DNA of 64,000 bases, from assembly GCA_046351455.1 (NCBI GenBank), contig JAXLYM010000018.1, forward strand, positions 124,001 through 188,000, given 5' to 3'. Shown here one piece after another: positions 34,591-43,749 of this stretch. The notes under the pieces are model-generated. The model was not told the origin of the DNA and searched no databases. It worked only from the letters and a program-made list of their open reading frames with translations. The position numbers and the translations under genes are program-made. The first letter of the stretch is position 1. The number at the start of each line of letters is the position of its first letter. Source of the stretch: JADJRH01 sp046351455. Its GTDB lineage: Bacteria; Myxococcota_A; Polyangia; Polyangiales; Polyangiaceae.

Positions 34591-35688
34591 ATGGATTCGA
34601 CCAAGAGGCAGAAGGAGCTCGAAGCGAAGCTCGCCGACATCGACGCGGACCTCCTCCGCAACGTCGAGCGGCGCGCCAAGCTCGCGCAGGAGTTGGCGAA
34701 GAGCCGCACCGGCACCGCCCGCTACTCGCCCACACTCTCCGGCGCTCAAATGGAAGCGCTGGAGAACGCCGTCACCCCGCCCTTCCCCGCGAGCGCGGTC
34801 CGTCCGCTCTTCAACGCGATCGACGCCGCGTGCCGCGTCTACGACGTGGCGCCGAAGGTCGCGTGCGTCGGCGCCGAAGGGGATTTCGGCTGGATCGCCG
34901 CGCGCACGCACTTCGGTGTCGCCGCGGAGATCCTCCGCGTGGACAGCGCCGCCGCCGCCCTCGATGAAGTGGCGCGCTCCCGCGTCGACTTCGCCGTCGT
35001 GCCGTACGAGTCGCTCAAGGACGGGCCGATCTTCCCCACGATCCAGGCGATCGCCGGCGCCGATCTGAAGCTCGTCGGCGAACGGGAGCTCGCGCAGGCC
35101 CTCTCGCTCGTGAGCACCAGCGGCAACCCGGCCGACGTCCGCAAGGTGTACGCGTCGCCGAGCGATCACGCGGCGTGCGCGACGTACCTGGAGGCGCACC
35201 ACGGCGATCTCTTCGTGCACGACGTGAAATCGCCCATCGTCGCGTGCGATCTCGCCGCGGAGGATCCGTCGGCCGGCGCCATCGTCCCGCGCGGGTTCAC
35301 GTCGCCGAAGGCCGTCCGCGTCGCCACCGAGAACATCGGCGACGAGGGCGAGATCCGCATCCGCTACGGCATCGTGAGCCGGCTGCCGGCGCCGCGATCG
35401 GGCTCGGACGCGACCGCGATCCTCTTCAGCGTGCAGGACCGACCCGGCGCGCTGCACTCGATCCTCGCGCATTTCAAGGAGCGCAACTGCAACCTGCGCC
35501 GCATCCAGTCGCGACCGATGGCCGGCGAAGGCTGGGAGTACCTCTTCTACATCGAGGTCTCCGGCCACATGACCGACCGCTCGCTCGTGGCGGCGCTCGA
35601 AGGCGTCAAGCGCGAGACGAAGACCCTCAAGATCCTCGGCTCTTTCCCGCTCGAATTCCCCGAGCCCAGCCCCCCGTCCAACCGCTAG
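34591..35688 (+). CDS. P-protein homologue (chorismate mutase / prephenate dehydratase / ACT) with altered active sites
   Basis: Same layout as PheA: helical chorismate-mutase-like domain (about 1-90), prephenate-dehydratase-like domain (about 95-265) and ACT domain (about 280-350; FSVQDRPGALHSILAHF, RIQSRP, EYLFYIEV). However, the blocks carrying catalytic residues in E. coli PheA differ. Aligned by eye: VPIENTSSG is VPYESLKDG, SHPQPFQQC is ASPSDHAAC, FTRFVV is RIRYGIV, and the chorismate mutase Arg in LREKI and the DxxRE block are missing. The ACT domain, which binds Phe in PheA, is well kept. It may therefore be a regulatory or repurposed protein. ATG 34591 is preferred to 34573 because it gives a family-like start; neither has a strong ribosome site. 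Confidence 0.85.
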   Translation: MDSTKRQKELEAKLADIDADLLRNVERRAKLAQELAKSRTGTARYSPTLSGAQMEALENAVTPPFPASAVRPLFNAIDAACRVYDVAPKVACVGAEGDFGWIAARTHFGVAAEILRVDSAAAALDEVARSRVDFAVVPYESLKDGPIFPTIQAIAGADLKLVGERELAQALSLVSTSGNPADVRKVYASPSDHAACATYLEAHHGDLFVHDVKSPIVACDLAAEDPSAGAIVPRGFTSPKAVRVATENIGDEGEIRIRYGIVSRLPAPRSGSDATAILFSVQDRPGALHSILAHFKERNCNLRRIQSRPMAGEGWEYLFYIEVSGHMTDRSLVAALEGVKRETKTLKILGSFPLEFPEPSPPSNR

Positions 35689-35703
35689 ATTCGCGGGCCA
35701 CAC

Positions 35704-36699
35704 ATGACCCTTCCTTCGCTCCGCACAGGCGCGCTCGCCCTCCTCGTCGCCACCTCCGCCGCGTGCACGACGTCGTGCGGGGGCAGCGACACGCTCGTCC
35801 TCATGGCCGGGCAACGCGTGGATCCGGCGCGCCTCGACGCGGATCCGGTGAGCATCCTCCCATCCGGGATCCTCGTGTTCGGCTACATGGACGCGACCGC
35901 GATGTTCCGGTCGAACCTCGGGCCGGACGTGTCGAACATGGTGCAGACGATCCTGCCGCTCGGCCCGGAAGCGAACTTCGTCCCGACGCGCGACGTGACG
36001 AAGATCTTCGCCGGCACGTACGCGATGCAAGGGGCCGACTTCTGCGCGGTGGTCCAGGGCAATTTCGATCTGGACGCGATCAGGCGCTCGGTCGACGCGC
36101 GCGCGACGTCGCTCGCGGGCGTGCCGCTGACGAAGAGCCGCTACGCGGATACCGACCTGTATACGGCCGGCAACATCGGCTTCACCCTGCTCACCGCGCA
36201 CACGGTGTTGACAGGCAACGAGACGGGCATGCGGCGCGCGCTCGATCGCATCCGCGCGGGCAAGCTGAAGCGGGACGTGCCGGACTGGATGACGAGCCTC
36301 GGGCGCACGCCGAACGCTTCGTTTTCCCTCGCCGGCGACTTCGGGGCCGCGTCGCCGGGGGCCGCCGCGCTCCAGTCGATGCCGTTCCTGTCGGGCGCGA
36401 ACGCCATCCGGCTGATCGGCAATTTCCAGCCACCGGGGATGAACTTCGCCGGCACGCTGACCTTCAACGACGAGGCGAGCGCCGCGCAGTCGCAGTCGGC
36501 GCTGGAGAGCCTCAAGTCGATCTCCCCGTTCATGAGCATGCTCTCCGCGATCGGGCTCGGCATCACGATCCCCCCCATTCAATCGGCCCAATCCGGCAAG
36601 GACGTCGGCCTCACCATCGCGATGGATGAGGGCACCGCGCGCACGCTGCTCCGCAAGGGCGGCGACGTGCTGCGCGCGGTGGTGCGCTCCGGCAAATAA
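35704..36699 (+). CDS. Lipoprotein of unknown function
   Basis: A 331-residue exported protein. Signal peptide ends near SAAC/TTSC (Cys21 or Cys25). The mature part has strand-helix patterns and repeated hydrophobic strands such as ILVFGYMDATAMF, GADFCAVVQGNFDLDAIRRSV and NAIRLIGNFQPPGMNFAGTLTF. It lacks membrane segments and known motifs. It starts 15 bp after the P-protein homologue and is likely co-transcribed. It converges on the gene at 36706 with a 6 bp gap. Confidence 0.8.
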   Translation: MTLPSLRTGALALLVATSAACTTSCGGSDTLVLMAGQRVDPARLDADPVSILPSGILVFGYMDATAMFRSNLGPDVSNMVQTILPLGPEANFVPTRDVTKIFAGTYAMQGADFCAVVQGNFDLDAIRRSVDARATSLAGVPLTKSRYADTDLYTAGNIGFTLLTAHTVLTGNETGMRRALDRIRAGKLKRDVPDWMTSLGRTPNASFSLAGDFGAASPGAAALQSMPFLSGANAIRLIGNFQPPGMNFAGTLTFNDEASAAQSQSALESLKSISPFMSMLSAIGLGITIPPIQSAQSGKDVGLTIAMDEGTARTLLRKGGDVLRAVVRSGK

Positions 36700-36705
36700 C
36701 CTATC

Positions 36706-38691
36706 TCAGGGGCAGGCCATGCAAGGAAGGATGTTGCGGAAGCGCAGGTGATCGATCAGCGCGACCGAGTCCCCCGTGCTCACGGCGGAGTCGTACAGCG
36801 TCAGATCGAGGGTGATCGTCTCCCCGAGGACGTGCGGGGACTCCACGTCGACCCAGCCGGTGGACGCCGGCATCCCCGTGCCGGCCAGAGGGCCTGTTCC
36901 GCCGGGGCACAAATGGCACCCGGAAGGGGCGCAGTCCGTGTACTGATCGCTCGGCACCGAGAGGGGGAAGCCCTTCGGTCCGTAGGCGATGTTGTGATCC
37001 TGGGGCAAGCCCAGCGCCGCGGAGCCGAGCAGCGCGAGCAGCGTGTCGTTGTGGCCATTGCACACGGAGGCCGGATACTCCGCGGTGAAGAAGGACGTCG
37101 AGAAGAAGAACCTCCCCGCGTTCGTGGGCGTGCGCACCACGAGGCGCAGCGTGACCCCGTCGTGCGCGCCGGCGCCGGCCGGACAGGAGCCCTCACAGGG
37201 TGTATCCGCGGGCGTCATCCCGCCGTGAACCGCCCCATACGGCTGCGGGAGCGGGACGAGCGAGCCGAAATCCGTCCCCGGGGAGGGGGCCGTATACTCC
37301 GGATCGAAGGGCGCGCGCATCTTGCCTGTCGAGAAGGCCGCGAGCGTCGCGCCGCGCTTCGGGGAGAAGGTGCCGTAGCCGGAGCGGACGGCCGTCTGGT
37401 AATTCTGGAGATTGGCCATCTCCGCGGGCGAAGGCGGCGTCCCGTCCGCGCGGAGGAGCTGCGCCGACAGGAGGCCCCACGTCTGCTGAGCCTTCGGCGC
37501 GAGGGGATCCGCCGTCACGCAGAGATCCATCGCCAGCGCCAGATCGAGCGCCGTGACGCCCGCGCTCTTCGGCCCGGGGTCGCACGTGGGCGCGAACGCG
37601 ACGTCCGGAGTCGCGGGGTTGCAGTCGTCGTCCTTGCCATTGCCGACGCCGTCCACCTCGATGGGGGGCGTGACGGGGTTGTTGTCGTCGTCGACGAGCT
37701 GCCACGTGATCTCCATGGCGCCCGGGTTCACCTTGGGGTCGACGTCGTTGCAGTCGCCGCCGCACGTCGTCCACCCGTCCAGATCCGCGTCCAGGTCTTC
37801 GTCGGTGAGGCCGTCGCAGTCCTCGTCCACGCCGCTCGCGCAGAGCTCCGCGGACGGGAGCACCGCGCCCGTGCAGGCGCCCCACTCCGTCCCTTGCGGA
37901 TTGCATGTCTGCGTCCCCGCGTGACAGGCGCCTACTCCCGCGGTCCCGGCCGCGCCGTCGTAGCAACTCTGGGTCTGCCCGGGCTCACACACGCACTCTC
38001 CGTCCGCGAGGACGTTGCGCTCGCAGCCGTTGCTGATATCGCCGTCGCAGTTGGCCCAGCCCGCGTCGCAGGGGCCGTAGGAGCAGGCCGCGTCCTTGCA
38101 CGAAGTCGTCCAGTGGGGGAAGGAATCGCAGACGTGGCCGCAGGCGCCGCAGTTGTTCGGGTCGTTGTTCGGGTCCTGGCAGGCGCCGTCACAGCACGCG
38201 AAGCCCGCGGGACACGGGGCGTCCGGAGAGCACCCCTCCACACAGACGCCCTCCGCGCAGACGTAGCCCGCCGCGCAGGCAAGGTCGTTCAGGCACTCTT
38301 TGCACGCGTGCGTCGCGACGTCGCACGAGCCGGACTGGCAGTCTTCGTCCGTGTCGCAGCCCGGCACGCAGGTCTGCGAGACGATGTCGCAGTAGTTCCC
38401 GAACGTGCAGTCGGTCGGGGCCAGGCAGCCCACGCAGGTCTGCGAGACCGGGTCACAGACAGGCTCGGACGGATCCTTGCAGTTGAGGTCGTCGTAGCAC
38501 TCCGGGATCGGCTTGCTCGTCGTCGTGGTGGTCGTCGTCGCGCCGCCGCCGCCCTCCGTCGTCGTCGCGCCGCCGCCGCCCGCGGTGGAGCCGCCCGTGC
38601 CGGAGCCGCCGCTCCCGGAGACGGAGCCGTCACAGCCGAGCAGAAGAAAGAGGACCGCGAGCCCGGCCCGACCACCCTTGTCAACAAGCAT
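36706..38691 (-). CDS. Large Cys-rich surface lipoprotein: Dickkopf/EGF-like repeats, MopE motif, choice-of-anchor L domain
   Basis: A 661-residue exported protein. Lipobox LLGC (about Cys19), long Gly/Ser/Thr linker (about 20-60), then a Cys-rich stretch (about 65-250) with repeated CxxDxDC-type units such as CDTDEDCQSGSCD. Next is a MopE-type metal-binding block (CASGVDEDCDGLTDEDLDAD, GGDCNDVDPKVNPGAM, NGKDDDCNPATPD; about 300-375). The C-terminal 270 residues look like a choice-of-anchor-L domain (VTALDLALAMDLC..., SVALIDHLRFRN). Probably a cell-surface protein binding calcium and/or carbohydrate. The start at ATG 38691 has GGCAGG just before it. The same C-terminal domain type recurs at the right edge (63639). 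Confidence 0.85.
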   Translation of the reverse strand: MLVDKGGRAGLAVLFLLLGCDGSVSGSGGSGTGGSTAGGGGATTTEGGGGATTTTTTTSKPIPECYDDLNCKDPSEPVCDPVSQTCVGCLAPTDCTFGNYCDIVSQTCVPGCDTDEDCQSGSCDVATHACKECLNDLACAAGYVCAEGVCVEGCSPDAPCPAGFACCDGACQDPNNDPNNCGACGHVCDSFPHWTTSCKDAACSYGPCDAGWANCDGDISNGCERNVLADGECVCEPGQTQSCYDGAAGTAGVGACHAGTQTCNPQGTEWGACTGAVLPSAELCASGVDEDCDGLTDEDLDADLDGWTTCGGDCNDVDPKVNPGAMEITWQLVDDDNNPVTPPIEVDGVGNGKDDDCNPATPDVAFAPTCDPGPKSAGVTALDLALAMDLCVTADPLAPKAQQTWGLLSAQLLRADGTPPSPAEMANLQNYQTAVRSGYGTFSPKRGATLAAFSTGKMRAPFDPEYTAPSPGTDFGSLVPLPQPYGAVHGGMTPADTPCEGSCPAGAGAHDGVTLRLVVRTPTNAGRFFFSTSFFTAEYPASVCNGHNDTLLALLGSAALGLPQDHNIAYGPKGFPLSVPSDQYTDCAPSGCHLCPGGTGPLAGTGMPASTGWVDVESPHVLGETITLDLTLYDSAVSTGDSVALIDHLRFRNILPCMACP

Positions 38692-38916
38692 CCTGCCAGT
38701 GGAGAGCAACTGTCCTTGCCCGTCAATCCATCTCGGACACGGGCCCGCACTTCTCGTAGTCCGACGGGGATCGGCTTCGATGCCGAGAAACGGTTGACTG
38801 ACCTCCTCGGGTGGCGACGCGGGCGGGGCCGCACGGAGACAGCGAGTGACGCGCGATCTCTCCTCGCCGGTGCACGAGGTGGGGATTTTTGCCCCGCGCT
38901 CGCGTAGCATCCGCGC

Positions 38917-40842
38917 ATGTCGGAACAGGCCACCACCAGCGAGCCCGAAAAGAGCGCCGATCCCGAGGGCGACTGGCTTCGAAACGTCTACAAGCCAGGC
39001 GCGCGCCAGCTCACCGTGCGCGCGGTCCTCTCGGGGATGGTGATCGGCGCGGTGATGTGCCTGTCCAACCTCTATGTCGTGCTCAAGACGGGCTGGAGCC
39101 TCGGCGTCACGGTGACGGCGTGCATCCTCGCGTTCGGCATGTTCCGGCTCGGCTCGGGGATCCGGAGCCGGATCGCGCGGGTGCTTCCTTTCGTGGGCAA
39201 AGGGCGCGATTTCGGCACGCTGGAGAACAACGCGATGGGCTCGGTCGCGTCGGCGGCGGGCTACATGACGGGCGGCGGCAACATGGCCGCGGTGCCGGCG
39301 CTGCTCGTGCTGACCGGCTTTCGGCCCGACGGGTGGAGCATGTTCTTCTGGTTCGCGACGATCGCGGCGCTCGGCGTCTTCGCGGCGATCCCGATCAAGC
39401 GCCAGCTCATCAACATCGAGCAGCTCCCCTTCCCCACGGGCCGCGCCACCGCCGAGACCATCGAGTCGATGCACAGCCTCTCTCACCACGAAGAGGGCGA
39501 ACAGGCGCCTTCCGATAAGGCACCTTCCGATAAGGCACCATCGAGGGACGGCAAGGCGCAGCTCCTCGCGATCGCGGGGATCCTCGGCGCGATCGTGGCG
39601 TTCTTCCGCGACGCGAAGGCGAAGTGGATGCCGTTCAACCTCCCCGGCCACTTCGCGCCTCCGGTCTCGTGGGGCGGCGCGCTCGCGGACAAGTGGACGA
39701 TGTCGTTCGACGGGAGCCTCATCCTCGTGGGCGCCGGCGCGCTGATGGGGATTCGCACCGGGTGGTCGATGCTCGTGGGCGCGATCGCGACGTACGGATT
39801 CCTCGCGCCGGCGATGGTCGCCGAGGGGGTCATCGCCGAGGTGAAGTACAAGGTGATGATTCAATGGACGCTGTGGCCCGGGGCGGCGATCCTGCTCTCT
39901 TCGGGCCTCGTGTCGTTCGCGTTCGAGTGGCGGAGCATCGGAAAGTCGTTCTCGGGTTTGGCGCGGCTCTTCAAGAAGGACGCGGCGAAACAAGCGGATC
40001 CGCTCGCCGAGATCGAGTGTCCGGCGTGGTGGTTCCCGGCGGGCTTTCTGGTGTTCGGGCCGGTCGTGGTCTATCTGATGCACAGGCTCTTTCAGATCCC
40101 GTACTGGGCGGGACTCCTCGCGTTGCCGATGGCGGTGATCATGGGCGTCGTCGCGGCGCGGGTGACGGGCGAGACCGACGTGACGCCCACGAAGGCCCTC
40201 GGTCCGGTGACGCAGCTCGCGTACGGCGCGATGGTGCCCGGCAACATGGCCGCGAACGTGATGGGCGCCAACGTGACGGGCGGAGTCGGGCTGCACAGCG
40301 CGGACCTCCTCACGGACCTCAAGAGTGGCTATCTGCTGGGCGCCAATCCGAGGCAGCAGTTCTATGCGCAGCTCTTCGGGGTGGTGGCGGGCGCGGCGGC
40401 GATCGTGCCGGCGTTCAACTTGCTCGTCCCGGACGCGTCGGTGATCGGAGAGGCCCAGTTCCCGGCGCCGGCCGTGCAGGTGTGGGCGGGCGTCTCGAAG
40501 GCGCTGGTGGACGGCCTCGGCGGACTGCACGGCACCGCGAAGATCGCCGCGGGCGTGGGCTTCGCGATCGGCACGGTGCTCGCGCTGGCCGAGCGCTTCA
40601 CGCCGAAGAAATACAAGGTCTACGTGCCGTCCGCGTCCGGCCTCGGCATCGCGATGGTGATCCCCGGCGCCAATTCGATCGCGATGTTCCTGGGCGCGCT
40701 CATCGCCGAGGTGCTGAAGCGCGCGCGCCCGAAGACGGCCGAGCGAACGGTGGTGCCGGTGTCCTCGGGCCTCATCGCCGGAGAGAGCCTGATGGGGATC
40801 GCGGTGGCCATCCTCGTGGCCGTGGGCGTCCTTCAGAAATAG
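38917..40842 (+). CDS. OPT family oligopeptide transporter
   Basis: Secondary transporter of 641 residues in the oligopeptide/YSL (OPT) superfamily, moving small peptides or metal-ligand complexes into the cell. Many hydrophobic segments; family-like stretches are LTVRAVLSGMVIGAVMCLSN, LYVVLKTGWSLG, NNAMGSVASAAGYMTGGGN and PFPTGRATAETI. A cytoplasmic loop near residue 200 carries a duplicated SDKAP. Another conserved block is NVMGANVTGGVGLHSADLL. The substrate cannot be read from the sequence. The gene is alone on its strand and is followed by repeat A. Confidence 0.93.
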   Translation: MSEQATTSEPEKSADPEGDWLRNVYKPGARQLTVRAVLSGMVIGAVMCLSNLYVVLKTGWSLGVTVTACILAFGMFRLGSGIRSRIARVLPFVGKGRDFGTLENNAMGSVASAAGYMTGGGNMAAVPALLVLTGFRPDGWSMFFWFATIAALGVFAAIPIKRQLINIEQLPFPTGRATAETIESMHSLSHHEEGEQAPSDKAPSDKAPSRDGKAQLLAIAGILGAIVAFFRDAKAKWMPFNLPGHFAPPVSWGGALADKWTMSFDGSLILVGAGALMGIRTGWSMLVGAIATYGFLAPAMVAEGVIAEVKYKVMIQWTLWPGAAILLSSGLVSFAFEWRSIGKSFSGLARLFKKDAAKQADPLAEIECPAWWFPAGFLVFGPVVVYLMHRLFQIPYWAGLLALPMAVIMGVVAARVTGETDVTPTKALGPVTQLAYGAMVPGNMAANVMGANVTGGVGLHSADLLTDLKSGYLLGANPRQQFYAQLFGVVAGAAAIVPAFNLLVPDASVIGEAQFPAPAVQVWAGVSKALVDGLGGLHGTAKIAAGVGFAIGTVLALAERFTPKKYKVYVPSASGLGIAMVIPGANSIAMFLGALIAEVLKRARPKTAERTVVPVSSGLIAGESLMGIAVAILVAVGVLQK

Positions 40843-40860
40843 GCACCACCTGAATCAGCC

Positions 40861-40940
40861 AAGGTGCCCACCCCCGGCCGCGCTGCGCGCGTCCGCCCCT
40901 CCCAAATCGCTCCCTATCGGTCGCGAAGGGAGGGGGCCCT
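40861..40940. repeat. Dispersed intergenic hairpin repeat, family A
   Basis: Inverted copy between convergent genes (OPT transporter and HrpB), 18 bp after the transporter stop. Starts GGTGCCCACCCCCGG, has the GCGCTGCGCGC inner block, and ends CGCGAAGGGAGGGGG. Nearly the same as the copy at 48363 in opposite orientation. Confidence 0.85.
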
Positions 40941-41056
40941 CCGTCTTCGGGACGAGCCCCTGAGCCGTACCCGAGACGCGTGCCAGGTAGGCGCCGATAC
41001 GACGAGACCTCTCCCGCGCCCCCCAAATAAACACTGCCACCCAGCAAAGTGCCTGT

Positions 41057-43627
41057 TCAGCGTGGACGGCCGGCGATCGGGGGAGACGCCGTCAGCGGAT
41101 CGTCGGGCCACGCGTGACGGGGGTATTTGCGGCGGAGCTCCTTCGCGATGGCCGGATAATGCCTCTCCCAGAAGCCGGCCAGATCCGTGGTCACCTGCAC
41201 CGCGCGGTGATTCGGAGCCAGGAGGTGCAGCACGATCGGGACTCGGCCCATCGCCGCGGAGGGGCCTTGTTTCATGCCGAAGAAGTCCTGAAGGCGCGAC
41301 TCGACGAAGGGCGGCTGTCCTTCGATGTACGTCACCTTCGCCTTGCGGCCGCCCGGTAACACGACGGCGTCCGGCGCGATCTCTGCCAGTTTGCGCGCGG
41401 CGCCCGGAGGCACGAGGTTCCTTATTGCGGAGGGCAGATCGGCCGCTCGCAGCTCCGAGAAGCTGCGCTTGCCCTCGCACAGACTGGCCATCTCACTCTC
41501 GATCTCGGCCTCTCCGATCTCGGGCAGTCCGGCGTCCGGACAGTGCTTGTTGGCGAACCGCACGCGGAGCAGAAAGCGATCGATCTCGTCGCCCGGCGCG
41601 AAGGCGCGCCACCCTTTTGCTTTGGCCGCGCGCGCGAGCTCCCGCGACGCCAGGACGAGCGCCTCGCCCTCGGGACGGGCCGCCTTCTCTTCGAGCGCGA
41701 GGCCCTCGAACATGAGCCGGCGCACCACCTCCGCGCGCTCCGCGGATTGGTTCCATTCGACGTCCATGCGGTCGTCGATGCGTTCGAGGAAGCGATCCAA
41801 CAGCCAGTCGGCCTCGATCGCGCTCGCCGCGCGCACCAGCGTGCGGGGGCCGCGGCCCTCGTGACGCTCCTCGGCGTCCACCGCGATCACGAGATCGACG
41901 CCCTCCACGCCGCTCTCCGCCGCGAGCGCCGCGGTGCCTCCGCTCGCGAACAGGATCTCTCGCTCGCTGCGGCGCGTGTCGTTCGAGGGCCTCCGGAGGC
42001 GCCCCACGCGATCCGGAAAGCCCATCAACAAGGCTTGCCGCAGCCGCTCGTCGCGATCGCTCTGGAGCAGCATCGAGTCGTTCGCAGAGCGACGCAGCGC
42101 GCCCGCGATCTGCTTCTCCGCGCGCGAAACGGCCGCGACGCGCGCCTGGCTCAGGGACGGTCCGCTGAAATCGCGGTTGCGCCCGCGGTACGTCTCCAGC
42201 GCGGCGAGCACGTCGGAGTGGGTGCCGTCCCGTCCGAGCGCGTGCGCCGTTCGCGGGCCTTCGCGGAACGAGCTCGCCACCAGATCGCGCTCGCCGAGCA
42301 GCGCCGCCACCGCGGCTCCATCGCGGCCGACGCCGAGCGCTTCGGCCTCCGCCACGACGCGCGCGAGCCGCGGGTGCAGCGGGAAATCGAGCATGCGCCG
42401 GCCCACCGCGGTGAGGCGTCCTTTTTCATCGAGCGCGCCCAGCCACCCGAGGAGCGTCATCGCGGACAGAACCGCCTGCGCCGGGGGCGCGTCGAGCCAC
42501 GGGAGCGCCGCCGGATCACGGGCGCCCGCGGCCGCGAGCAGCAGCACCGCGAACGCCAGGTCCGCCCGCGCGATCTCCGGCGCGTCGAAGTCGGGCCGCG
42601 ACTCCATGTCGCCGCGCGTGAAGAGGCGGAGGCACCGCCCCTCCCGCGTGCGCCCGGCGCGCCCCGCCCGCTGCGCGAGAGAAGCCTTCGAAACAGGGGA
42701 TTTCTTGAGCAGCGGCAGCCCCGTCCACGGCGAGTGCGACGCCACGTTCGCGAGCCCGCTGTCCACCACCGTGACCACCCCGTCGATCGTGAGCGAGCTC
42801 TCCGCCACGTTCGTCGCGAGCACCACCTTGCGCCGATCCGAGGGCCGGATCGCCGCCGTCTGCTCCTCGATCGAGAGCGATCCGTGGAGCGGCAGCACGC
42901 GCAGATCGGCCGTCTTCGCGAGCGGTCCCAGCGCGTCCATCGCGCCGCGGATCTCCGCCGCCCCCGGCAGGAACACGAGCACGTCGCCGGGCGGCCCCTC
43001 CTCCACCGCGCGGCGAACGGCGCTCACCACGCGCAGCGCGAGGTCGCGGGAGTCCGTGCGCTCCGCGTGCTCGATCGTCACGTCGAACATGCGCCCCTCC
43101 GATTTCACGACGGGCGCGCCCCCGAGACGCGCCGCGAACCGCTCGGCCTCGATCGTGGCGCTCATCGCGACGAGCGGCAAATCCGGCCTCCGCGTGGCCC
43201 GCAGATGGAGCAGCAGCGCCAGCGCGAGATCGCCTTCGAGGTGACGCTCGTGCACCTCGTCGAGCACGACGGCGCCCACGTCCGCGAGCATCGGATCGCG
43301 CAGGAGCCGCCGCGTGAGCACGCCCTCGGTCATGAAGACGAGCCGCGTCTCGGGCCCGACCTGCTCCTCGAAGCGCATCGCGTACCCCACGCGCTCGCCG
43401 GGCCGCTCGCCCCGCTCCGAGGCCACGCGCAGCGCCGCCATCTTCGCCGCGATGCGCCGAGGCTCCAGAACAAGGACTTTCTTGTCGCCGGGCACCGCGT
43501 CGAGCAGCGCGCTCGGCACGCGCGTCGTCTTCCCGGCGCCGGGCGCGGCGTCGACCACCACCGCGCGCGCCTCACGAAAGGCGGCGAGCACCCGCGGGAT
43601 CGCGGCGTCGATCGGGAGGTCCAGCAT
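41057..43627 (-). CDS. hrpB: ATP-dependent helicase HrpB
   Basis: DEAH-box RNA helicase-like protein of about 856 residues. Walker A DAAPGAGKTTRVPSALLD, DEVHERHLEGD (DEVH form of motif II), motif III SATIEAERFA, motif V/VI region VVLATNVAESSLTIDGV and QRAGRAGRTREG; C-terminal HrpB-specific domain with FANKHCPDAGLPE, YIEGQPPFVESRLQDFFGM and HLLAPNHRAVQVTTDLAGFW. The ATG at 43627 has AAGG eight bases upstream; a GTG nine bases earlier is the alternative. The biological role is not well established even in E. coli. Confidence 0.96.
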   Translation of the reverse strand: MLDLPIDAAIPRVLAAFREARAVVVDAAPGAGKTTRVPSALLDAVPGDKKVLVLEPRRIAAKMAALRVASERGERPGERVGYAMRFEEQVGPETRLVFMTEGVLTRRLLRDPMLADVGAVVLDEVHERHLEGDLALALLLHLRATRRPDLPLVAMSATIEAERFAARLGGAPVVKSEGRMFDVTIEHAERTDSRDLALRVVSAVRRAVEEGPPGDVLVFLPGAAEIRGAMDALGPLAKTADLRVLPLHGSLSIEEQTAAIRPSDRRKVVLATNVAESSLTIDGVVTVVDSGLANVASHSPWTGLPLLKKSPVSKASLAQRAGRAGRTREGRCLRLFTRGDMESRPDFDAPEIARADLAFAVLLLAAAGARDPAALPWLDAPPAQAVLSAMTLLGWLGALDEKGRLTAVGRRMLDFPLHPRLARVVAEAEALGVGRDGAAVAALLGERDLVASSFREGPRTAHALGRDGTHSDVLAALETYRGRNRDFSGPSLSQARVAAVSRAEKQIAGALRRSANDSMLLQSDRDERLRQALLMGFPDRVGRLRRPSNDTRRSEREILFASGGTAALAAESGVEGVDLVIAVDAEERHEGRGPRTLVRAASAIEADWLLDRFLERIDDRMDVEWNQSAERAEVVRRLMFEGLALEEKAARPEGEALVLASRELARAAKAKGWRAFAPGDEIDRFLLRVRFANKHCPDAGLPEIGEAEIESEMASLCEGKRSFSELRAADLPSAIRNLVPPGAARKLAEIAPDAVVLPGGRKAKVTYIEGQPPFVESRLQDFFGMKQGPSAAMGRVPIVLHLLAPNHRAVQVTTDLAGFWERHYPAIAKELRRKYPRHAWPDDPLTASPPIAGRPR

Positions 43628-43749
43628 CGCGCGCACCTTATCGCGAGGCTGATTCCATGCGATTTCAAAAGGCGCGGATCTTTCGTTGACCTAATTCGCC
43701 CTCTCGGCGAACCATTGGCGAGGTCGCGCGTAACGGGCTTTGCAGCACC

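Noticed and set aside
36706..40530. Start of the surface lipoprotein far upstream of 38691
   Set aside because: The frame is open over the OPT transporter gene on the other strand, but the signal peptide and lipobox only begin at 38691.
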